From Paenibacillus sp. 1_12 (GTDB lineage: Bacteria > Bacillota > Bacilli > Paenibacillales > NBRC-103111): a DNA stretch of 64,000 nt. This document shows, one piece after another, positions 36,353-43,470 of this stretch (its first letter is position 1; each line of letters begins with the position of its first letter). The notes beneath the pieces were generated by a model. The model made no database searches and had not been told where the DNA came from. It saw only the letters and a program-made list of their open reading frames with translations. The position numbers and the translations under genes are program-made. The DNA lies in assembly GCF_900114475.1 (NCBI RefSeq), contig NZ_FOTE01000007.1:176218-240217 (forward strand), read 5' to 3'.

Positions 36353-36727
36353 TTATTGTTTGTCGTTAAGAAGCCTTTTAAGTTCTGCAATATCCTCAGG
36401 AGATAACGTTTCATCTTCTCTTATAAAGTTAACTAACATTGGCTTTAAAGCCCCACCATAGATTCTCTTCAAAAAGGACTGGCTCTCAGCCTTTAAACAT
36501 TCTTGCTCGCTGACTAACGGATAGTAATAATAAGATCGGCCATCCTCTTTGAAACTAACTACATTTTTCTTGACAAGTCGACTAATAAAAGTTTTGACTG
36601 TGTTTGGCTTCCAATTTGTATTATCGTTTAATAATTCAATAACATCATTAGCGGTGCAAGGGGATTTTGTCCATATGATCCGCATTATTTCCCATTCTGA
36701 ATCGGAAATGCGAGGGATATTGCTCAT
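36353..36727 (-). CDS. BlaI/MecI/CopY-family repressor
   Basis: 124 residues, the usual BlaI length. The winged helix-turn-helix reads ISDSEWEIMRIIWTKSPCTA then DVIELLNDNTNWKPNTVKTF, with the wing FKEDGRSYYYYPLVSEQE, and the C-terminal half is a dimerisation helix bundle (ESQSFLKRIYGGALKPML). It represses its own operon until the partner M56 protease inactivates it. The ATG at 36727 is behind AAGGAGGATAG; a longer reading to 36811 runs through the operator and is rejected. Confidence 0.88.
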   Translation of the reverse strand: MSNIPRISDSEWEIMRIIWTKSPCTANDVIELLNDNTNWKPNTVKTFISRLVKKNVVSFKEDGRSYYYYPLVSEQECLKAESQSFLKRIYGGALKPMLVNFIREDETLSPEDIAELKRLLNDKQ

Positions 36728-36742
36728 TTCTATCCTCCTTAA

Positions 36743-36758
36743 AACTACAGTTGTAGTT
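36743..36758 (-). promoter_or_regulatory. BlaI/MecI-type operator
   Basis: AACTACAGTTGTAGTT contains the exact TACA-NN-TGTA core of BlaI/MecI boxes in a near-perfect palindrome, directly upstream of the ribosome binding site of the BlaI gene. Only one copy is evident. Confidence 0.7.
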
Positions 36759-36879
36759 GATAATTCATCATTACATTTAAATACAAATATGTCAAGCATG
36801 TCAATGCCCACTTAAATGAAATTGGAAATTTGTTATTAGTAGAATCATAGTTTCTAGATTGGATAGGGGATTACTTTAT

Positions 36880-37728
36880 ATGAATACACAACTTATTATT
36901 GTTGAAGGATTGCCTGGATCTGGGAAATCGACGGCAGCTCAGCTTATCCTTGAAATTCTTACAGAAATGAACATTGAAGCTCAACTATTCAAGGAAGGCG
37001 ATTTAAATCATCCTGCAGATTATGACGGAGTTGCATATTTTTCAAAAAGTGAATTTGATGAATTGCTATCCTTAACTGAAGAATTTAGAGATATATTAAA
37101 TGTTGGAGTAACTACACAAGGCAATGATTATTTTTTGCCATATCGAGTAATTGAAAATGAAATAGGATTGAAATTACCAGATGTATTATCAAATACAATT
37201 TACAAAAATGATATCTATGAATTGCCTCTGAATCAAAATATGAATTTAGTTGTAGATAAATGGGGGAGATTTACTGAAAGTGCTCTAAATAACCAAAAGG
37301 TTTATATCTTTGAATGCTGTTTTATACAAAATCCTGTAACTGTAGGTATGATAAAATATGACTCGCCGAAAGAAAAAATAAAACATTATGTAACGAGTTT
37401 AGCAAAAATCATAGCATGCCTGAATCCACTATTAATTTATATAGAGCAAGATGATCTTGAATTTTCGTTTAATAAAGCAGTCAAGGAAAGACCCAAAGAA
37501 TGGTCAGACGGGTTTGTAAATTATTACACTAGCCAAGGTTATGGTAAAGAACATGGTTATATAGGAATAGATGGAACATTACAGGTACTTCAAGCAAGGG
37601 CAAAATTAGAAAATGAAATACTCGATTTGTTAGAGCTGGATAAGGTAAAGATTAATAACTCTTCATATGGCTTAGACCGGTGCAGGTCTGAGTTAATCCA
37701 TATTATGAGGTCTCATTATGTCCGTTAA
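36880..37728 (+). CDS. P-loop nucleoside/nucleotide kinase-like protein
   Basis: 282 residues. It starts with a Walker A motif, LIIVEGLPGSGKSTAAQLIL, and has a second strand with acid residues at KVYIFECCFIQNPV, as in thymidylate-kinase-like folds. LNPLLIYIEQDD follows. I cannot name the substrate. It is very AT-rich compared with the flanking ABC exporter. The ATG at 36880 is behind a GGGG tract 10-11 bases upstream; an upstream TTG (36859) is less likely. The decayed gene at 3752-4617 appears to be a relative of its second half. Confidence 0.72.
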   Translation: MNTQLIIVEGLPGSGKSTAAQLILEILTEMNIEAQLFKEGDLNHPADYDGVAYFSKSEFDELLSLTEEFRDILNVGVTTQGNDYFLPYRVIENEIGLKLPDVLSNTIYKNDIYELPLNQNMNLVVDKWGRFTESALNNQKVYIFECCFIQNPVTVGMIKYDSPKEKIKHYVTSLAKIIACLNPLLIYIEQDDLEFSFNKAVKERPKEWSDGFVNYYTSQGYGKEHGYIGIDGTLQVLQARAKLENEILDLLELDKVKINNSSYGLDRCRSELIHIMRSHYVR

Positions 37729-37753
37729 TATTTACAAAAAAATAAATAAATTT

Positions 37754-37782
37754 TCCACAATTTGATAAATATCTGCTATAAT
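37754..37782 (+). promoter_or_regulatory. Promoter of the ABC-2 exporter operon
   Basis: TCCACA (37754-37759), 17-bp spacer, perfect TATAAT (37777-37782), 35 bp before the ATPase gene. Confidence 0.5.
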
Positions 37783-37817
37783 TAGACGAATTTTGCACCA
37801 GTGAGGGGATAAGAGCC

Positions 37818-38870
37818 ATGTCATTGATTGAAGTGAATCAGGTAAGAAAAGTATTCGAAACGACTGTCAGGAGGAAAGGCCGGTTTGGAATGTTGACCAG
37901 TCTAATAAGTCCTGAAAAGCGAGAGGTTGTTGCTGTAGAAGGAATCAGCTTCTCGATTGAAAAAGGAGAGAGTGTTGCCTATTTGGGACCTAATGGTGCA
38001 GGGAAATCCACTACTATTAAGATGCTGACAGGTATTCTGGAGCCAAGCGGCGGCAGTATTCTGGTAGCGGGTATGCAGCCGCACAAAAACCGCAAAATGA
38101 GCAGCTATCAAATCGGAGTTGTTTTTGGCCAGCGAAGCCAACTACTGTTTGACTTGCCTGTTAAAGACTCTTACGACCTGCTGAGGTATATGTATAGTAT
38201 TTCATGGGAGAGGTACCGCCGGAATTTAGATGAGTTTACCGAGATATTGGAAGTCAAGCATTTACTGGAGCGTCCTGTGAGAACGCTGTCATTGGGACAA
38301 CGAATGCGTTGTGAAATTCTGGCTGCACTGCTGCATGATCCTGACATTCTGTTTCTCGATGAACCTACTATCGGGCTGGATGTGGTTGCAAAGGAACGAA
38401 TTCGGGCTTTTATAGAAAAGATCAACAAGGAGAAGGGAGTCACGTTACTTTTAACAACCCATGACATGAATGATATAGAAAGAATCTGTCAGAGGACGAT
38501 GATTATTGATAAAGGCAAGCTTATTTATGACGGCAGTCTTCAATATATCAAGGATAACTTTGCGACAGAACGTCAAATCAGAGCCGTATTCCATGAACCG
38601 TATGCGGCTGCAGCTGCGGCTATGGTGTTTGCAAATAAGCAAGACGTTGCTGTTCATGTTGACGAGTTAGTGGTACGGATTACATATGATCAGAACTTGA
38701 CTGATACTTCCGAGCTGTTAAAGCTACTGTTGGACAAGGCCAATCCACGTGATTTGACGATGCAAGATGAAAGCGTAGATGTGCTTATCAGCAGAATTTA
38801 CCGCGAAGGGTTGGACGACAATCCCAAGAAACAATACGAACTGGTGGCTGAGGGGGCGGCTATTGGATGA
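37818..38870 (+). CDS. ABC-2 type exporter, ATP-binding subunit
   Basis: 350 residues. Walker A is GPNGAGKSTT near residue 60, the signature loop is LSLGQRMRCE, Walker B is ILFLDEPTIG, and the switch His lies in LLLTTHDMND. The 40-residue N-terminal extension with TTVRRKGRFGMLTSLISPEK before the first conserved strand is typical of the subgroup paired with two six-helix ABC-2 permeases. It overlaps the following permease gene by 4 bases. Function: ATP-driven export, substrate unknown (possibly lipid, peptide or antibiotic). Confidence 0.88.
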   Translation: MSLIEVNQVRKVFETTVRRKGRFGMLTSLISPEKREVVAVEGISFSIEKGESVAYLGPNGAGKSTTIKMLTGILEPSGGSILVAGMQPHKNRKMSSYQIGVVFGQRSQLLFDLPVKDSYDLLRYMYSISWERYRRNLDEFTEILEVKHLLERPVRTLSLGQRMRCEILAALLHDPDILFLDEPTIGLDVVAKERIRAFIEKINKEKGVTLLLTTHDMNDIERICQRTMIIDKGKLIYDGSLQYIKDNFATERQIRAVFHEPYAAAAAAMVFANKQDVAVHVDELVVRITYDQNLTDTSELLKLLLDKANPRDLTMQDESVDVLISRIYREGLDDNPKKQYELVAEGAAIG

Positions 38871-39679
38871 TGCATTCTGTACAGCGTATAGTAGGGATGT
38901 CGAGGATTGCCGTTCGCCAACGCATGCAATTTAGATTCGACTTTATTATGACTTTGGTTTCAACGTTGATGTTCAGTGTTTTATATTTTATGTTATGGAA
39001 GGCTATCTATCAATATTCAGTAGAAGCTGTGCTGCCATGGCAGCAGCTTATTACTTATGTAATGATCGGGCAGGCGATCAACTTTGCCAGATGGTCTCCG
39101 GCAGAACGTGCACCTACCTATGAGGTTGCGAGGAGGGTAAGATCAGGAGATATTGCGCTTGATTTGATCCGTCCGGTTGATTTTCAAGTGCAGAGATTTA
39201 TGGAAGCCGCCGGATTCTTCGCAGTAGAGATGTTATGGGTAAACATACCAGCCATGCTGCTGCTGATCTGTATTCTGGGCATTTCGCCACCACCGGACCT
39301 TTACGCTTTGCTTGGTTTCATGGTTAGTTTGGTTATTGGCTTTCTGGTAGCCTTCAGCTTGAACTCGATTGTGATGATGATTTCGTTCTTAACGACGAAT
39401 ACATTCGGGATTCAGATAGCTAAGAGAGCTCTTGTTGATATTTTTGCGGGTACCCTGATTCCCTTTGAGTTCTTCCCAGCCGCGATGCGGACTGTACTGG
39501 AATGTTTGCCTTTTCAAGCTATGGCTTATATTCCGCTGTCCATTTACACAGGTCGTTTGTCAGGTTGGACTATGATTGAATCGTTGCTGGAACAACTAGT
39601 GTGGGCCGCAGTAATGATAATCATCAGTAGGCTTCTTTGGATGAAAGCAGCCAAACGACTAACCATTAACGGGGGGTGA
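38867..39679 (+). CDS. ABC-2 type exporter, permease subunit 1
   Basis: 270 residues, six predicted helices, beginning RIAVRQRMQFRFDFIMTLVS, with the IALDLIRPVDFQVQRFMEAAG loop typical of this ABC-2 family and LIPFEFFPAAMRTVLECLPFQAM late in the protein. ATG start in the 4-base overlap with the ATPase gene, indicating translational coupling. It forms a heteromeric pore with the next gene product. Confidence 0.85.
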   Translation: MMHSVQRIVGMSRIAVRQRMQFRFDFIMTLVSTLMFSVLYFMLWKAIYQYSVEAVLPWQQLITYVMIGQAINFARWSPAERAPTYEVARRVRSGDIALDLIRPVDFQVQRFMEAAGFFAVEMLWVNIPAMLLLICILGISPPPDLYALLGFMVSLVIGFLVAFSLNSIVMMISFLTTNTFGIQIAKRALVDIFAGTLIPFEFFPAAMRTVLECLPFQAMAYIPLSIYTGRLSGWTMIESLLEQLVWAAVMIIISRLLWMKAAKRLTINGG

Positions 39680-39683
39680 AACT

Positions 39684-40505
39684 GTGTTAGCACCAAAACG
39701 GAATATGATTCAGCAATTTTTGTACTTGATTGGCTTATACGGCCATTATTTAAAGGTCTATTTTAAAACCTTGATTGAATATCGGGCTGACACGATTATA
39801 GCGGTTATTGCGGGAATTGTGGCTCAAGGAAGCACGCTTTTATTTTTAACGGTTATTTTTCAACGCATCCCTAAGCTGGCAGACTGGAGCTTTTATGAGA
39901 TGGTTTTTATTTTCGGGCTTGCGGTGACTGCCAAAGCATTGAATCAAGCCTTGTTTAATGCTCCATTTTCGTTGACCTGGGTAATACGCAGCGGGCAGAT
40001 GGATGTGATGATGGTCCGTCCTGTAGGGGCACTTTTTCAATCGATAGGAAATTCTATGGAACTAAACGGAGTCGGACAGCTGCTAACGGGATTTGCTATC
40101 ATGATATATTCAGCAACCCGATTGGAGATGGATTGGACGGTATGGTCGCTACTATATACTGTTATTGCTCTGTTCAGCAGTGCCATTATTCAATTCGCTG
40201 TATTGTTGACGATCAGTGTATTGACCTTTTGGGTTCTTGAGATCCGGTCGCTTATTTATCCTATCAACTGGTTGTATGATTTTACGCGTTACCCACTTGA
40301 AATCTTTCATCCAGTGCTGCGGATATTATTAACTTATGTGATTCCGTATGCGCTCGGCAGCTTTTTCCCTGCGGCATATCTGCTTCGTTCTCAGCAATAT
40401 GAGTGGGCGGCTTGGGGAGTGCCTGCTTCAGCCGTTGTAGTGATGACACTTGCTTATCTACTGTGGTCCAGGGGATTAAGACGTTATTCAAGTGTTGCGG
40501 GTTAA
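39684..40505 (+). CDS. ABC-2 type exporter, permease subunit 2
   Basis: 273 residues, six predicted helices, paralogous to the preceding subunit: LKVYFKTLIEYRADTIIAVI near the start, GQMDVMMVRPVGALFQSIGN in the middle, and WLYDFTRYPLEIFHPVLRIL before the last helices. Starts with GTG at 39684 behind a GGGGGGTG tract immediately after the previous stop codon. End of the operon. Confidence 0.85.
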   Translation: MLAPKRNMIQQFLYLIGLYGHYLKVYFKTLIEYRADTIIAVIAGIVAQGSTLLFLTVIFQRIPKLADWSFYEMVFIFGLAVTAKALNQALFNAPFSLTWVIRSGQMDVMMVRPVGALFQSIGNSMELNGVGQLLTGFAIMIYSATRLEMDWTVWSLLYTVIALFSSAIIQFAVLLTISVLTFWVLEIRSLIYPINWLYDFTRYPLEIFHPVLRILLTYVIPYALGSFFPAAYLLRSQQYEWAAWGVPASAVVVMTLAYLLWSRGLRRYSSVAG

Positions 40506-40507
40506 GG

Positions 40508-40533
40508 AAAAAAGCTCCTCTAGTTGGAGGAGC
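40508..40533 (-). terminator. Bidirectional terminator between convergent genes
   Basis: GCTCCTC / GAGGAGC stem-loop. On the minus strand it is followed by TTTTTT, so it ends the lipoprotein gene; the plus-strand exporter operon may also stop here. Confidence 0.7.
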
Positions 40534-40563
40534 CTATCCTGTTTATATAGTTAATCATACTTA

Positions 40564-41040
40564 CTATTTATCAACAAACCAAAACGTTTGAGCGGTTTGC
40601 TTACTGTCGCATCCAGTTAACACATAACCTTCTAGATCTTGTTCCCTCTTCTTTTTTTCTAATCCTTTGCAGGTCGTACTTGGTCTTCTTAAATCTGAAC
40701 CAAATGCATCCATTGAGTTATCGAATGTGTATTTGATCAATTTTCCATTATACGTTAATTCATAGAAGATAGGATCTCCTTCAATGGTGTATTGAGTAAT
40801 CCGAATGTTTCCGGTTTGATTCGCTTTAACGCTCTCAATAAATTGATGCCACTTATCCAAATTTGTATATGTACCGTGGACGTTTACTACATCACCATTT
40901 TGGATTGCTTTTTCAGAACGATATGGTTTGGTGACCTTTGGGAAATCGGACTCAATACCATGACCTTCTTGACCATTAGAATGATTGCAAGCAGACAATA
41001 ATAATGATGCTAACACTAAGAATAACATGTATTTTTTCAT
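40564..41040 (-). CDS. DUF4362 lipoprotein
   Basis: 158 residues. Signal peptide MKKYMLFLVLASLLLSAC with lipobox LLSAC, so Cys18 is lipidated and the protein sits on the outer face of the membrane. The rest, with SEKAIQNGDVVNVHGTYTNL near residue 42 and GDPIFYELTYNGKLIKYTFD, matches DUF4362, a family common in Bacilli with no known function. It has two further Cys in its C-terminal part. ATG behind GAGGTGGGT. An ECF-type promoter precedes it. Confidence 0.8.
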   Translation of the reverse strand: MKKYMLFLVLASLLLSACNHSNGQEGHGIESDFPKVTKPYRSEKAIQNGDVVNVHGTYTNLDKWHQFIESVKANQTGNIRITQYTIEGDPIFYELTYNGKLIKYTFDNSMDAFGSDLRRPSTTCKGLEKKKREQDLEGYVLTGCDSKQTAQTFWFVDK

Positions 41041-41060
41041 TGACCCACCTCGTAATAACC

Positions 41061-41089
41061 ATAACGTTTGAAACCTTAAAAATGTTTCA
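41061..41089 (-). promoter_or_regulatory. Candidate ECF-sigma promoter of the DUF4362 lipoprotein gene
   Basis: On the minus strand TGAAAC, 17-bp spacer, CGTTAT. The TGAAAC-N16/17-CGT layout is that of SigM/SigW/SigX-type promoters. The same bases form an inverted repeat TTGAAAC-N9-GTTTCAA (41068-41090), so a repressor site is an alternative reading. Confidence 0.4.
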
Positions 41090-41267
41090 ATATGTCATTA
41101 ACACTTAAACAATACGAATCTTTATGGAACCGATTAAGCAACAACATAAGCAAGAGGCAGGAGGACACGGAGGGAGACCATAGTGACCTCCTGCTTTTTC
41201 AATGGAATGGGACTGCAATAGCTTCCCAGCCCAAATCCAAGTCCTCCTAATGAAGTACTAGCTTCAT

Positions 41268-41474
41268 TTATAGGTAGGCTCTTCCTCTTGTTAAGATACA
41301 CGGAACTCCTTTGCCGATCGCACCAGGCTGGGACATCTCCTCCAAGTAACGACGACCACGCTCGCATTTTTTACATCGACTGCAGACATCAGAGGTAACT
41401 ACCTTCATGTTAAATTTATATTTATCTACCGAAGATAAAGGCGTGTTTTTCTTTGTGGCCTTTTTACTACTCAC
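41268..41474 (-). CDS. Small conserved-looking Cys-rich protein
   Basis: 68 residues from GTG at 41474, behind AGAGGTG. A basic N-terminus (SSKKATKKN) is followed by SSVDKYKFNMKVVTSDVCSR, a Cys cluster CSRCKKCERG, and PGAIGKGVPCILTRGRAYL. The four Cys (C-x2-C-x2-C and a distant VPC) suggest a zinc-binding knuckle. I do not recognise a named family. The coding pattern on this strand is more protein-like than the overlapping plus-strand frame. Confidence 0.6.
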   Translation of the reverse strand: MSSKKATKKNTPLSSVDKYKFNMKVVTSDVCSRCKKCERGRRYLEEMSQPGAIGKGVPCILTRGRAYL

Positions 41475-41562
41475 TATACTCACCTCTAATGTTGGTTTGA
41501 TGTATAGTATGCTGTTCGTGGGTAATTGGCTACCTGCTAAAGAGGAACCTGTTGGTGAAACG

Positions 41563-41676
41563 ATGGATGAGACGATCAATGAGTGCTGGAATAACCTTCG
41601 TAAACGATACGCTGTATTGTTGGGAGAAAAGGAAGGTGATGAGCTATCGATTTATCTATTAAAAAATATGGAATAA
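41563..41676 (+). CDS. Possible 37-residue small protein
   Basis: ATG at 41563 to TAA at 41676, coding for MDETINECWNNLRKRYAVLL then GEKEGDELSIYLLKNME. The highly charged amphipathic composition looks protein-like, but the ribosome binding site (GGTG) is weak. Longer starts are open upstream in the same frame, overlapping the minus-strand Cys-rich gene. Unknown function. Confidence 0.35.
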   Translation: MDETINECWNNLRKRYAVLLGEKEGDELSIYLLKNME

Positions 41677-41778
41677 AATATCATTATTCTTCGCATTGTC
41701 AGTGTTTGTGATGACGGCCCTCTACCGACTCCCGTCGGAGCAAGGCATTACAGCTATAGTTATTACCATATTTTTATA

Positions 41779-41802
41779 ACCACCGACATGGGTGGTTTTT
41801 TT
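41779..41802 (+). terminator. Terminator downstream of the small plus-strand gene
   Basis: ACCACC-GACATG-GGTGGT followed by TTTTTT. A terminator this good supports transcription of the small plus-strand frame or an RNA. Confidence 0.7.
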
Positions 41803-41938
41803 ATGCTAACAAAGGGAAGAAAAGATTCGTCCTTTTATATGCTTTCGTCTTTTTTGATTAGCTGGCAGTCATATGAACAATTCTTAAAACAGAAAGCCAT
41901 GCGATCCTTCGATATGAGATGAACAAAAGAAATACACA

Positions 41939-42090
41939 GCCCGAGCGGAGAAAGCGGACCCTTCTGGAGAAACGAAGTGTTCGCCTTTGCAGACGGATTC
42001 TTACCCCTATGGGGTTAAGAATCGAAAGAATCTGGCTGCAACAGCGATTGGAAGAGGATTCTGCTTTCGCAGCGCCTCTTTGCTGTCATG
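41939..42090. repeat. Structured intergenic element (probable dispersed repeat)
   Basis: This non-coding stretch can fold into two hairpins. The first pairs GATTCTTACCCC (41996-42007) with GGGGTTAAGAATC (42011-42023), nearly perfect with a TAT loop, and an outer helix GCAGACGGATTCTT is echoed by AAAGAATCTGGCTGC. The second pairs AAGAGG and CTGC with GCAG and CCTCTT around a TTTC loop (about 42051-42085). The bases resemble the palindromic intergenic repeats found in many copies in Paenibacillus genomes. That is recollection, not a search. Confidence 0.45.
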
Positions 42091-42172
42091 ATGTTTAGTT
42101 CCCCTTATATAGGGAATAGTTACTTAGCCGGGTGATCAAATATGACTGATAATGATTTCAAAACTTGAATAT

Positions 42173-42200
42173 TGTTAACATTTAAAATATGTTGTTGACA
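42173..42200 (+). promoter_or_regulatory. Candidate GntR operator pair at the sugar transporter promoter
   Basis: TGTTAACA (42173-42180) and TGTTGACA (42193-42200), start-to-start 20 bp. The identical pair with identical spacing occurs at 50332-50359 in front of the GntR gene. The second copy overlaps the -35 box. Confidence 0.6.
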
Positions 42201-42224
42201 ATAATTCGAGAAATACTTTATGAT
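42195..42224 (+). promoter_or_regulatory. Promoter of the sugar ABC transporter / glycosidase operon
   Basis: Perfect TTGACA (42195-42200), 18-bp spacer, TATGAT (42219-42224). Transcription would start near 42231, giving a leader of about 170 nt containing a cre-like site. Confidence 0.7.
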
Positions 42225-42329
42225 GATATCAACAAACAAATGAAAATGCTGGAAGAGGAAGGGGTTGATATAACAAATAGGATGCAAGGTGAATCGAGTT
42301 AGAAATAGCTTGCAATTTCTCGTGGATAA

Positions 42330-42343
42330 TGTAAGCGCTTTAA
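42330..42343 (+). promoter_or_regulatory. Candidate cre (CcpA) site in the leader
   Basis: TGTAAGCGCTTTAA matches TGWAANCGNTNWCA except for the penultimate base, and has the symmetric TAAGCGCTTTA core. It lies about 100 bp downstream of the promoter, a roadblock position. Confidence 0.55.
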
Positions 42344-42399
42344 CGTATTGGCAATTACAGGCTAGGGTGTCTTAAGAAAAAATAGTGGGAGGAAACGAA

Positions 42400-43398
42400 A
42401 TGAAAAAAACAAAATTGCTTTTGGTTGTCATGCTAGTCATATCACTGCTTACGTTAATTGGATGCGGGTCAAGTGCAACGACAACTGGAGCAAGTGATGG
42501 CAAGTTTGATCCTCAAAAAAATCCATTAGCCATCATCATGATCTTAAAAGGACACCCTGTACATAACATTGTACAAATGGGATTTTTGGAAAAAGCCAAA
42601 GAATTAGGTTATCCTGCTGAAATTTTGGCCAGTGATGACGCTGCGGCCTCATCGTCCATTCAAATTGGAGAAGCGGGACTTTCCAAAGGCGTAAAAGGAA
42701 TGCTCGTATGGGCATTCGATCCTTCGTACTACCCATTTATTAAGAAAGCATCCGACGCCAAAGTCAAGACGGTTGTTCCTCACTTTCCGATCAAAGAGGG
42801 CGATGCACCTGGCCTTAATGCCAATCTAAGTGCGGATCCTTTCAAATACGGGCAAGAAGCGGCTAAAGCCATTGCTGAAAAGGTAGGTAAAAAGGGCACA
42901 GTTGCCATCACACAAGGCAGCTTCAATACCACTGAGAATCAAGCGGCGGAAGGCTTTAAAAAGGCCATGACCGATAATTATCCGAATATTAAGGTTCTTC
43001 CACCTGCTGAAGAAGGTTTTGATGCAGCGATTGCCATAAGTAAAGCTGTTGGCATTATTCAATCGAACAAAGATCTTGTAGGAGCATTCTCTACAACAGG
43101 CGGAGGGCCGGCAACGTGGGCAAGCGCCAAAGATCAAGCGAATAAAGCTGACCTCATCTGTATTGGTATGGACTATACGGAGCAAAATATCGATCTTGTC
43201 AAAAGCGGGAAAATTTATGCCATTGTAGCGCAGCCGCTGTTTGAAGAAGCACAGCGTAGTGTTGAGATTCTGGATAAATTATTAAGAGGCGAAAAAGTTC
43301 CTTATTTTACGCCCCTTGAAGCTCCCATTGTTACAAAGGATGGTATTGATAAGTATTTAGACATTATTACAAAAGTGAAGGCATTTTTTAAAAAATAA
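42400..43398 (+). CDS. Sugar-binding lipoprotein of a ribose/xylose-type ABC transporter
   Basis: 332 residues. Lipoprotein signal with lipobox LIGC (Cys near residue 22). The mature part is a type I periplasmic-binding fold: PLAIIMILKGHPVHNIVQMG at the start, KGVKGMLVWAFDPSYYPFIK, GTVAITQGSFNTTENQAAEG, and ICIGMDYTEQNIDLVKSGKI near the end, as in RbsB/XylF-like proteins. It captures a monosaccharide, probably one released by the secreted glycosidase encoded three genes on. ATG behind GGGAGGAAAC. A long hairpin follows the stop codon. Confidence 0.87.
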   Translation: MKKTKLLLVVMLVISLLTLIGCGSSATTTGASDGKFDPQKNPLAIIMILKGHPVHNIVQMGFLEKAKELGYPAEILASDDAAASSSIQIGEAGLSKGVKGMLVWAFDPSYYPFIKKASDAKVKTVVPHFPIKEGDAPGLNANLSADPFKYGQEAAKAIAEKVGKKGTVAITQGSFNTTENQAAEGFKKAMTDNYPNIKVLPPAEEGFDAAIAISKAVGIIQSNKDLVGAFSTTGGGPATWASAKDQANKADLICIGMDYTEQNIDLVKSGKIYAIVAQPLFEEAQRSVEILDKLLRGEKVPYFTPLEAPIVTKDGIDKYLDIITKVKAFFKK

Positions 43399-43415
43399 GT
43401 CTTAAAACACAAATC

Positions 43416-43454
43416 AATGGTATGGGCTGGCTCGTATGAAGCCCATACCATTTT
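43416..43454 (+). promoter_or_regulatory. Intercistronic hairpin after the binding-protein gene
   Basis: AATGGTATGGGCT / AGCCCATACCATT, a perfect 13-bp stem with an 11-nt loop and only four T residues after it. Such structures commonly protect the upstream message or cause partial termination, giving more binding protein than ATPase. Confidence 0.65.
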
Positions 43455-43470
43455 AGAGGTGAAGAGCCTA

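Noticed and set aside
36743..36811. Longer N-terminus of the BlaI-family protein
   Set aside because: It would translate through the operator; the ATG at 36727 has an ideal ribosome binding site and gives the normal family length.
41134..41367. Minus-strand 77-codon frame overlapping the Cys-rich gene
   Set aside because: It is out of frame with the better-supported Cys-rich protein and has no ribosome binding site or protein-like pattern.
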